64,000 bases of DNA from Devosia marina (GTDB lineage: Bacteria; Pseudomonadota; Alphaproteobacteria; Rhizobiales; Devosiaceae): contig NZ_WQRF01000001.1 in assembly GCF_009758415.1 (NCBI RefSeq), positions 62,001-126,000 on the forward strand. The letters run 5' to 3'. The notes under the pieces were generated by a model. That model saw only the letters and a program-made list of their open reading frames with translations. It did not search any database and was not told where the DNA came from. Shown here in pieces: positions 8,585 to 15,938 of the stretch. The translations under genes were made by a program, and so were the position numbers. Within the stretch, counting starts at the first letter, position 1; the number at the start of each line of letters is the position of its first letter.

Positions 8585-8653
8585 AGTACTTTATATAGCG
8601 TCCTCACACCGCCCGAAGCGAATACGCCGGGCGGAATTTGGGAGGACTTCATT

Positions 8654-9625
8654 GTGAACATCATAACCAAGCTTGCCCTCGCGGCAGGCCTCGCTACCGC
8701 TTTGTCTTCGGGTGCCATGGCGCAGGACATTTCCGGCAAGGTCATTGGCTTTTCGCAGATCGGCTCTGAATCCGGCTGGCGCGCCGCCGAGACATCCGTG
8801 ACCCGCCAGCAGGCGGAAGAGCGCGGTGTCGACCTCAAATTCGCCGATGCGCAGCAAAAGCAGGAAAACCAGATCAAGGCCATTCGCGGTTTCATCGCCC
8901 AGGGCGTTGACGCCATCCTGGTGGCGCCCGTTGTGGCGACCGGCTGGGAAGACGTGCTGAGCGAAGCCAAGGAAGCCGAAATTCCAGTGGTGCTGCTCGA
9001 TCGTGGCATCGACGCACCGGAAGATCTTTATCTGACATCCGTCGCCTCCGACCAGGTGCTTGAAGGCCGCGTGGCCGGCCAGTGGCTGGTCGATGAAGTG
9101 GCTGGTGAGGACTGCAATGTCGTTGAGCTGCAGGGCACGGTCGGGTCGAGCCCGGCCATCAACCGCAAGCAGGGCTTTGAAGAAGCCATCGCCGATGCGT
9201 CCAACGTCACCATCGCCCAGAGCCAGACGGGTGACTTCACCCGCTCCAAGGGCAAGGAAGTGATGGAAGCCTTCCTTAAATCGTCAAATGGCGGCGCCGA
9301 CATCTGTGCGGTCTATGCCCATAATGACGACATGGCCGTGGGCGCCATCCAGGCCATCAAGGACGCTGGCCTTGCACCGGGCGAGGATATTCTGGTCGTG
9401 TCCATCGACGCCGTGCCCGATATCTTCACCGCCATAGCTGCGGGCGAAGCCAATGCCACGGTCGAGCTGACCCCCAACATGGCCGGTCCAGCCTTTGATG
9501 CCCTGGGCGCCTACTGGGCCGATGGCACCATGCCCGAGAAGTTCATCATCACCGAATCCAAGCTCTATACGGCCGCCGATGATCCGCAGGGTGAATATGA
9601 GCGCCGCAAGGATCTCGGATATTAA
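8654..9625 (+). CDS. ytfQ: Galactofuranose-type ABC transporter substrate-binding protein YtfQ
   Basis: A 323-residue periplasmic binding protein with signal peptide MNIITKLALAAGLATALSS..AMA. It matches the E. coli YtfQ sequence as I know it over long stretches: GFSQIGSESGWRAAE, QQKQENQIKA, VAPVVATGWE, VELQGTVGSSPA, GDFTRSKGKEVME, ELTPNMAGPAFDAL. YtfQ binds galactofuranose and galactopyranose. The start is GTG at 8654 after GGAGGA. It heads a four-gene set in the E. coli order (ytfQ, ytfR, ytfT, yjfF), separated from ytfR by a strong stem-loop. Family assignment is firm; the substrate is by homology. Confidence 0.93.
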   Translation: MNIITKLALAAGLATALSSGAMAQDISGKVIGFSQIGSESGWRAAETSVTRQQAEERGVDLKFADAQQKQENQIKAIRGFIAQGVDAILVAPVVATGWEDVLSEAKEAEIPVVLLDRGIDAPEDLYLTSVASDQVLEGRVAGQWLVDEVAGEDCNVVELQGTVGSSPAINRKQGFEEAIADASNVTIAQSQTGDFTRSKGKEVMEAFLKSSNGGADICAVYAHNDDMAVGAIQAIKDAGLAPGEDILVVSIDAVPDIFTAIAAGEANATVELTPNMAGPAFDALGAYWADGTMPEKFIITESKLYTAADDPQGEYERRKDLGY

Positions 9626-9677
9626 GAGGCGGGATAACTCGGCGCAGCCGATGGCCCGTTGAACCTCCACCATCCTC

Positions 9678-9720
9678 ACCACCCGGCCCAATCCTGGGAC
9701 AATCTCGCGGGCCGGGTGGT
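9678..9720 (+). other. 12-bp perfect stem-loop between ytfQ and ytfR
   Basis: ACCACCCGGCCC (9678-9689) is perfectly complementary to GGGCCGGGTGGT (9709-9720) with a 19-base loop. No T-run follows, so it is more likely an mRNA 3'-end stabiliser or processing site than a full terminator. This would leave ytfQ more abundant than the transporter subunits. Confidence 0.55.
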
Positions 9721-9803
9721 CCGGCATGGCAATGGCCCAGCATGGCGGGCCATGACGTCATTGAAAGTTTAGTGCAGACTGCCCACAGGCAGGGGAGGGG
9801 CAC

Positions 9804-11321
9804 ATGCCTGATGAGCAATACGCGCTCGAAGCGCGCGGCATCGTCAAGATTTTCGGCAATCATGTGGCGCTCGACGCGGTGGATTTCGGCCTGCGGGCCG
9901 GTGAGGTCCATGCGCTCCTGGGCGAAAATGGCGCCGGAAAATCGACCCTGATCAAGATTCTCACCGGCGCCTACCAGCCCGATGGGGGGCAGGTGCTTGC
10001 CGACGGTCAGCCGGTCCACATGGACAATCCGCAACAGGCTCAGACCCTCGGCATCGGCACTGTCTATCAGGAGGTCAATCTCCTCCCCAACCGGTCCGTG
10101 GCCGAAAACCTCTTCCTGGGCCATCAACCCACGCGTTTTGGTCTGGTTGATCGCCGGAAGATGGAGCGGGAGTCCCGCGACATTCTCAAGCGCTACGGCC
10201 TTGAGATCGACCCAACGAGCGAACTGGGGGCTTATTCGGTCGCCGTACAGCAGATTGTCGCCATTGCCCGCGCCGTCGAACTCTCGGGCAAGGTGCTGAT
10301 CCTGGACGAGCCGACTGCGAGTCTTGACCGCTATGAGGTCGAGCGCCTGTTCGAGATCATTCGCGACCTCAAGGCGCGCGGTCTTGCTGTTGTCTTCATC
10401 ACCCACTTTCTGGACCAGGTCTTTGCTGTCGCCGACCGGGTGACCATCCTGCGCAATGGCAAGCTGATCGAGACCCGGGCGCTGGACGCAATGAGCCGCA
10501 CCGACGTGGTCCGCCTGATGCTGGGCAAGGACGTCGCCTTTTCCGGCGCAACCGGCGTCGAGGATGCGCGTCCCATGGGCGATATCCTGCTCGACTTTTC
10601 GCAGTATGGGCGCAAGCGCAGCGTGCATCCATTCAATCTCACCATTCACAAGGGCGAAGTGATTGGCGTCGCGGGCCTCCTGGGTTCCGGCCGCACGGAA
10701 ATGGCCCGCATCATGTTTGGCGCCGATGCCGCCGACGAAGGCGAGGTGGCCATCGCCGGCGTCAGGACGACAATTGCCCGCCCCACCGATGCCATCCGGC
10801 ATGGCTTTGGCTTTTGTCCCGAAGACCGCAAGGCCGAAGGCATCTTTGGCGAATTGTCGGTCCGCGAGAACATCATCATTGCGCTGCAGGGCAAGCTGGG
10901 CTGGTTCAGCGCGCTCAATCGCGACGAGCAGATGGAGATTGCCGGCCGGTTCGGCGAGTCCATGGATATTCGCGCCGCCTCGCTCGATATGCCGATCAAG
11001 CTGCTCTCGGGTGGCAATCAGCAGAAGGTCATCCTCTCGCGCTGGTTGGCCACCGATCCGGCCTTTCTCATTCTGGACGAACCGACCCGCGGAATCGATG
11101 TCGGGGCGCATGCCGAGATTGTGCGCACGATCAACCGACTGCGCGACGAGGGAATGGCCCTTGTCGTCATCTCCTCCGAGCTCGACGAGGTCGTCGCCTA
11201 TTCCACCCGCATCGTGGTGATGCGGGATCGCGAAATGGTCGCCGAACTCAACGGCGAGAATATCAATCCTGGCGTCATCGTGCAGGCGATCGCCAATCAC
11301 CACGATGAGGAACTCGCATGA
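9804..11321 (+). CDS. ytfR: Sugar ABC transporter ATPase YtfR (two nucleotide-binding domains)
   Basis: A 505-residue tandem ATPase of the ribose/galactose (CUT2) class. Domain 1 has Walker A GENGAGKST (40-48), a degenerate signature (YSVAVQQ) and Walker B LILDEPTA. Domain 2 has the altered P-loop GLLGSGRTE, the canonical signature LSGGNQQK and Walker B LILDEPTRGID. This asymmetry is normal for RbsA/MglA-type proteins. The start has AGGGGAGGGG upstream. It is translationally coupled by ATGA to the permease ytfT. It is cytoplasmic and drives import by ATP hydrolysis. Confidence 0.92.
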   Translation: MPDEQYALEARGIVKIFGNHVALDAVDFGLRAGEVHALLGENGAGKSTLIKILTGAYQPDGGQVLADGQPVHMDNPQQAQTLGIGTVYQEVNLLPNRSVAENLFLGHQPTRFGLVDRRKMERESRDILKRYGLEIDPTSELGAYSVAVQQIVAIARAVELSGKVLILDEPTASLDRYEVERLFEIIRDLKARGLAVVFITHFLDQVFAVADRVTILRNGKLIETRALDAMSRTDVVRLMLGKDVAFSGATGVEDARPMGDILLDFSQYGRKRSVHPFNLTIHKGEVIGVAGLLGSGRTEMARIMFGADAADEGEVAIAGVRTTIARPTDAIRHGFGFCPEDRKAEGIFGELSVRENIIIALQGKLGWFSALNRDEQMEIAGRFGESMDIRAASLDMPIKLLSGGNQQKVILSRWLATDPAFLILDEPTRGIDVGAHAEIVRTINRLRDEGMALVVISSELDEVVAYSTRIVVMRDREMVAELNGENINPGVIVQAIANHHDEELA

Positions 11322-12316
11322 CGCGGCGTCTTCTGTCTCGCCTCGCCAATCCGCAATTGCTGGCCCTGCTCGGCGTATTGCTGATTAACTGGTTGCTGTT
11401 CCCAAATTTTTTCCGCATAACTTGGCAGGACGGTCGGCTGTTTGGCAGCTTGATCGATGTGCTCAACAGGGGCGCGCCCGTGGCCATTCTGGCCATCGGC
11501 ATGGTGGGTGTCATCGCCACCAAGGGTGTCGATCTTTCGGTCGGCGCGGTGATGGCCATGGCGGGCGCGGTGGCCGCGACATTGGTGGTGGCCGGTTATC
11601 CAGCACCCGTCGCTGTCGCCGCCGCGCTCGCGGTTGGCCTGGCCTGTGGCCTCTGGAACGGTTTCCTCGTCGCTGTGCTCGACATTCAGCCCATTGTGGC
11701 AACTCTGGTGCTCATGGTGGCCGGGCGCGGTATCGCCCAGCTCATCACCGAAGGGTTCATCGTCACCTTCACCGACCCCGTGCTTATCTTTATTGGCACA
11801 GGCTCGTTCCTCGGATTTCCCATGGCGGCTGTCATTGCGTTGGCCCTTCTGGTGCTGGTGACGCTGCTGGTGCGCAAGACCGCCCTGGGGCTCTTTATCG
11901 AGGCGGTCGGCGTCAACCGGGCGGCCGCAAGCCTCGCGGGCATTCGCAGCCGCATGCTGCTGCTCTATGTCTATGGCCAGTCCGGCGTTTGTGCGGCAAT
12001 TGCCGGCATTATCGTGGCCGGCGACATTCGTGGGGCCGATGCCAACAATGCCGGCCTTTGGCTCGAGCTCGATGCCATTCTGGCCGTGGTCATTGGCGGC
12101 ACTTCGCTCCTGGGAGGGCGTTTCTCGGTCCCCCTTGCAGTACTGGGCGCGCTCATCATCCAGGCGATGAATACCGGCATTCTGGTCTCCGGCTTCCCGC
12201 CCGAATTCAACCTGATCGTCAAGGCTGCCTTGATCTTTCTTGTCCTCATCATCCAGTCGCCTTTGGCAAGCCGCATTATGCCAACGCGCATGCCTGTCCG
12301 GGAGGCCAGCAAATGA
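11318..12316 (+). CDS. ytfT: Sugar ABC transporter permease YtfT
   Basis: A 332-residue CUT2 permease with about eight to ten hydrophobic spans and the family motif near 170-180 of the DNA-proximal half (IGMVGVIATKGVDLSVGAVMAM). It overlaps both ytfR and yjfF by ATGA, so stoichiometry is likely held by translational coupling. Gene order equals that of the E. coli galactofuranose operon, which supports the name. Sequence alone places it only in the ribose/galactose permease family. Confidence 0.87.
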   Translation: MTRRLLSRLANPQLLALLGVLLINWLLFPNFFRITWQDGRLFGSLIDVLNRGAPVAILAIGMVGVIATKGVDLSVGAVMAMAGAVAATLVVAGYPAPVAVAAALAVGLACGLWNGFLVAVLDIQPIVATLVLMVAGRGIAQLITEGFIVTFTDPVLIFIGTGSFLGFPMAAVIALALLVLVTLLVRKTALGLFIEAVGVNRAAASLAGIRSRMLLLYVYGQSGVCAAIAGIIVAGDIRGADANNAGLWLELDAILAVVIGGTSLLGGRFSVPLAVLGALIIQAMNTGILVSGFPPEFNLIVKAALIFLVLIIQSPLASRIMPTRMPVREASK

Positions 12317-13281
12317 GCCGCAGCCTTCGTCCGCTGGTCGCCACGGCCGTCATTTTCGCCATCGCCTATGCTCTGGCGGTCATGCAGTTCCCGTCCATGT
12401 TCTCCACGCGCGTGCTGGGCAATTTTCTGACCGACAATGCCTTTCTCGGCATTACTGCGGTCGGCATGACCTTCGTCATCATCTCAGGCGGTATCGACCT
12501 GTCAGTCGGCGCGGTCATCGGCTTTACCGGCGTGCTGGTCGCGGTGTTGATCGCATGGGCCGGGTGGCATCCGCTTGCCGCATTTGCCCTGGCCCTTGCC
12601 GTCGCTGCCAGCTTTGGCGCCGGGATGGGCCTCGCGGTCCACTACCTGCAGGTACCGGCCTTCATTGTCACATTGGCAGGCATGTTCCTGGCCCGTGGTG
12701 GCGCCTCCGTCATCACGCAGGACTCTGTGCCGGTAAACCACGAGTTCTATGACTGGATCTCCGATCTCATCATTCGCCTGCCGGGCGGAGGACGGTTGAG
12801 CTTTATCGGCCTGCTGATGGTCGCTGTCTTCATCATCGGGGCCCTGGTTGCGCACCGCACACGCTTTGGCTCCTACGTTTATGCTCTTGGAGGCAATCCG
12901 GTTTCAGCCTCCTTGATGGGCGTGCCTGTGGCCCGGACCACGGTGGGCGTCTACATGGTATCGTCCACGCTCGCCGCCTTGGCGGGAATCGTCTTCTCCC
13001 TCTATACTTCTGCCGGCTACCCGCTGGCCGCCGTGGGCGTCGAGCTCGACGCGATCAGCGCAGTAGTCATCGGCGGCACCCTGCTGACCGGTGGTTACGG
13101 CTTTGTGCTTGGCACCTTTATCGGGGTCATGCTGTTGGGGCTGGTGCAGACCTACATCATATTCGACGGATCCCTGTCGAGTTGGTGGACCAAGATTGTA
13201 ATTGGGGCTTTGCTGTTCCTGTTCATCGTGTTGCAGCGGCTTATTTTTGCTGCTTCTACGCAGGGAGAGAAAGCGTCCTGA
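12313..13281 (+). CDS. yjfF: Sugar ABC transporter permease YjfF
   Basis: A 322-residue CUT2 permease starting at ATG 12313 (ATGA overlap with ytfT). It shares long identical-looking stretches with E. coli YjfF as I recall it: LTDNAFLGI.AVGMTFVI, SGGIDLSVGAVI.FTGV, AHRTRFG..VYA.GGN, GVELDAI.AVVIGGTLL, LSSWWTKI.IG. With YtfT it should form a heterodimeric channel. It closes the transporter operon. A GntR gene follows 65 bases later on the same strand. Confidence 0.9.
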   Translation: MSRSLRPLVATAVIFAIAYALAVMQFPSMFSTRVLGNFLTDNAFLGITAVGMTFVIISGGIDLSVGAVIGFTGVLVAVLIAWAGWHPLAAFALALAVAASFGAGMGLAVHYLQVPAFIVTLAGMFLARGGASVITQDSVPVNHEFYDWISDLIIRLPGGGRLSFIGLLMVAVFIIGALVAHRTRFGSYVYALGGNPVSASLMGVPVARTTVGVYMVSSTLAALAGIVFSLYTSAGYPLAAVGVELDAISAVVIGGTLLTGGYGFVLGTFIGVMLLGLVQTYIIFDGSLSSWWTKIVIGALLFLFIVLQRLIFAASTQGEKAS

Positions 13282-13346
13282 ATGTGTGGCTGGCAGAGGG
13301 CGGGGCGGAATGATCGCCGCGCCGGGCGTGTTCGAAAGCTCTCAAC

Positions 13347-14078
13347 ATGATCGAGACTGGCGGGTTGATCCGCTCGCTTTCCGGACGCCGGGCCGCACGG
13401 AACTTCCACACCTTCGTCATCAACGAGATTGGCCATTCCATCGTCACCGGGGAATTCCCGATCGGCTCGGTGCTGGCCAGCGATGCGGTGATGATGGAAA
13501 CCTATGGCGTCTCCCGCACGGTGCTGCGCGAGGCGCTCAAGACCCTCGAGGCCAAGGGACTGGTGGAGGCCCGGCCCAAGGTGGGCACACGCGTGTCCCC
13601 ACGCAGCCGCTGGAACTTCTTCGATCCACAGGTGCTGGCCTGGCATTTCGATGCGCCGGCCGATCCGGAATTTCACCAAAGCCTGTTCCGGTCTCGAGCC
13701 GCGCTGGAAACGCCCATGATCGCGCTGGCTGCCCGGCAGCGCACCTCCGAACAGGTGCGTCTGCTCAAATACTGGTGTCACCAGATGGAAACGGCTGGTG
13801 AATCGATCGAGCAATTCGGCCTGTCCTGCCTCGAAATCCATGGCGTCCTGGCAGAGACCAGCCGCGATCCGCTGCTGCGCTCGGTCATCGGCGTGGTTGA
13901 GCTCACTCTGGCCCTGGCCCTGACACGCGATGGCGCCCTCAGTAGCCCGGACTACCGTGCAGCCTCGGTAAGCCGGTTTCAGGCACTGATCGCCGCGGTT
14001 GAACAGGGTGATGCAGATCAGGCCGCCATCCTGTTTGAATCGATCCGGGCACTGGATCGTGCCCAGGTACTGGCCTGA
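13347..14078 (+). CDS. GntR-family (FadR/FCD) transcriptional regulator
   Basis: A 243-residue regulator. The winged helix is residues ~22-85 (METYGVSRTVLREALKTLEAKGLVEARPKVGTRV lies within it), followed by an all-helical FCD ligand domain at ~105-235 with the usual EIH..LAETSRDPLL segment. Members of this subgroup near sugar operons (DgoR, ExuR-like) sense sugar acids. It is the last gene of the ytf run and ends 13 bases from the convergent DeoR gene. It probably controls the ytf operon. No clear Shine-Dalgarno precedes the ATG, so the start is a best guess. Confidence 0.85.
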   Translation: MIETGGLIRSLSGRRAARNFHTFVINEIGHSIVTGEFPIGSVLASDAVMMETYGVSRTVLREALKTLEAKGLVEARPKVGTRVSPRSRWNFFDPQVLAWHFDAPADPEFHQSLFRSRAALETPMIALAARQRTSEQVRLLKYWCHQMETAGESIEQFGLSCLEIHGVLAETSRDPLLRSVIGVVELTLALALTRDGALSSPDYRAASVSRFQALIAAVEQGDADQAAILFESIRALDRAQVLA

Positions 14079-14091
14079 ACAGGACCAACGC

Positions 14092-14880
14092 TTAGTCCGC
14101 GTCCGTGCCGCAAAGCACCACATTGGTCCCGGCAGCCTGGATAGCCGCAGAAACCATGCCATCATCGGGCAATTGATCGGTGTAGAAGCTGGTGATGCGG
14201 CTGAACGGCGCAACGCGCACGGAGGCGTCGCGCGTCCATTTGCTCACATCGGCGGCCAGATACTGCACCCGCGAATTGGCGATCAGCGTGGTTGTTGTCT
14301 GGGCTTCGGCATAGCTGAAGTCGAGCATGCCCTTTTCTGGGTCGAGCGCCCCGGCGCCGACGACAGCATGGGTGGCATAGAATTTCTCGAAGAACGCCAG
14401 CGAATCTGACCCCACCACATCCCGGTCATTGTGGCGCAACAGCCCCGGCGTCATGTGCACTTCCACCTTTGGCGCATTGCATAGGGCCAGAGCCACATCG
14501 ATATTGTTGGTGACGACGCGAAGATCGTCCCGGTTCCGCAGCGCTTCGGCCACGAACTGCACCGTGCTGCCAATACCCATGAACACGGTTGAGCCCGGCT
14601 CGATATCGGCCGCGATACGGCGCGCTATGCGTTGTTTGGCGCCGCTGTTAAGGGTCGCTCGAGCATTGATCGAGATATTGCGCACGGTAACGGGCGCATC
14701 GACGCCACCGTGGAATCGTCGGGCATAGCCCAGGTCGCACAAGGCATTGATGTCGCGTCGCACGGTCTGGGTTGTCACCGCATAACGCGCCGCCAATTGC
14801 TCGATATATTGGGCGCCATCCGCCTCGATCAGGGCCAGGATGTCGCGTTGCCGATCCGACAGCGTATCTTGCCCCATCAT
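14092..14880 (-). CDS. DeoR-family transcriptional regulator
   Basis: A 262-residue GlpR/DeoR-type repressor. The N-terminal HTH at ~8-60 contains YAVTTQTVRRDINALCDLGYARRFHGGV, and the C-terminal sugar-phosphate sensing domain includes GSTVFMGIGSTVQF and VVTNNIDVA. It follows the GDPD gene on the same strand with a six-base gap, so the two form an operon. GlpR relatives sense glycerol 3-phosphate, which fits a product of the adjacent phosphodiesterase, but the effector is inferred. Tandem ATGs at 14880 and 14877 leave the start ambiguous by one codon. Confidence 0.87.
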   Translation of the reverse strand: MMGQDTLSDRQRDILALIEADGAQYIEQLAARYAVTTQTVRRDINALCDLGYARRFHGGVDAPVTVRNISINARATLNSGAKQRIARRIAADIEPGSTVFMGIGSTVQFVAEALRNRDDLRVVTNNIDVALALCNAPKVEVHMTPGLLRHNDRDVVGSDSLAFFEKFYATHAVVGAGALDPEKGMLDFSYAEAQTTTTLIANSRVQYLAADVSKWTRDASVRVAPFSRITSFYTDQLPDDGMVSAAIQAAGTNVVLCGTDAD

Positions 14881-14886
14881 CCCTGT

Positions 14887-15633
14887 TTATCCCAGAAAGA
14901 GCTTGGGATTGTCGGTAATGACGCCGGTGAGGCCCGCATCCCAAAATGACACCAGTTGCATCGGGTCGTTGCAGGTCCAGGCTCTGACCTTGATACCGCG
15001 CCTGGCCGTCTCTTCGAGCAGGCCGATCGAGAGCGCCTTGAAGTGCATGTGAATTGTGCTTGCCTTGACGGCCGCAAGTTGCTCGGCCCAGTCCTCGGGA
15101 GGACGCCCCCAGAGCATGGCCATTTCCAGCTCGGGTTCGAGCGCATGCATGGCCTTGAGCGCTTCGGGATCGAAGCTGGAGATCATGATCTCGGTGCCGC
15201 CCGAGCGTTTCGCAATATCGGCCTGCACGGCACCGACCAACTGGTCGAGCGATTTGTGATGCTTGTGCTGCTTGATCTCGACATTGGCGCTCAGGCCCAA
15301 TTCGCCCAATGCGGCAATGGTCTCTGCCAGCGTCGGAATCCGTTCATCTTGATAGTCCTGGCTGAACCAGCTCCCCGCATCAAGCGCCGCAATTTCGCTC
15401 TGCGTGAGCGCGCCGAGCGACCCGCTGCCCGAACTGGTCCGGTCAACGCTATCGTCGTGAATGACGATCAACTGCCCATCGGCGCTCAGCGCAACATCCA
15501 GTTCCACCCATTTTGCACCGGCCTCTGCGGCCGCGCGAAAGGCTGCAATCGTGTTTTCCGGGGCAATGGCGGAGGCGCCGCGATGCGCCTGAACTTCGTT
15601 GCGGGCGGGGCCGGGAAGGGTAGAAAGTGTCAT
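14887..15633 (-). CDS. Glycerophosphodiester phosphodiesterase (GDPD family)
   Basis: A 248-residue TIM-barrel phosphodiesterase. Catalytic features are HRG at 17-19, E.D in WVELDV, HDD with DRT (the second catalytic His) and a metal-binding NVEIK. There is no signal peptide, so it is cytoplasmic like UgpQ, and it would hydrolyse glycerophosphodiesters to glycerol 3-phosphate plus an alcohol. I chose ATG 15633 because AAGGA lies eight bases upstream and the HRG motif then sits at its usual distance from the N-terminus; the frame extends 11 codons further. It is co-transcribed with the DeoR gene downstream. Confidence 0.88.
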   Translation of the reverse strand: MTLSTLPGPARNEVQAHRGASAIAPENTIAAFRAAAEAGAKWVELDVALSADGQLIVIHDDSVDRTSSGSGSLGALTQSEIAALDAGSWFSQDYQDERIPTLAETIAALGELGLSANVEIKQHKHHKSLDQLVGAVQADIAKRSGGTEIMISSFDPEALKAMHALEPELEMAMLWGRPPEDWAEQLAAVKASTIHMHFKALSIGLLEETARRGIKVRAWTCNDPMQLVSFWDAGLTGVITDNPKLFLG

Positions 15634-15684
15634 GGACGGCGTCCTTGGTAATCTGAACACGCCCATAGGCTGATTTTGCTACAG

Positions 15685-15697
15685 ATTTGCGACAAAT
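15685..15697. promoter_or_regulatory. Small dyad upstream of the GDPD-DeoR operon
   Basis: ATTTGCGACAAAT has 5-base arms (ATTTG/CAAAT) around CGA, 52 bases before the GDPD start. It could be the DeoR-family operator. The rest of the 305-base gap 15634-15938 up to the lptD-like gene shows no other feature I can support. Confidence 0.25.
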
Positions 15698-15938
15698 GGA
15701 CGGGTTTGGCGCTTCGACGTGCTCAAATGAACATGTCTGATACTTGCGATGGAGCATTGCGCAACGGTCACATTGCCCAGGAGTTTGTACATTCTTCATT
15801 GCCCGCCCCTAGATTGGTGGCTAGTTTGTCGTCAGCGGGCGTATCGGCTTGGGACGGCGTTGCGAATTGTTCAGTTTGGCGTAGTGCGGTCATGGCAACC
15901 CGAAGCTCAAAAGCATCGAACCTCAGGGGTGCTCATTG

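Noticed and set aside
9549-11303. 584-codon open frame antisense to the ytfR gene
   Set aside because: It is a codon-bias shadow of a GC-rich gene. The plus strand encodes a complete ATPase with all motifs.
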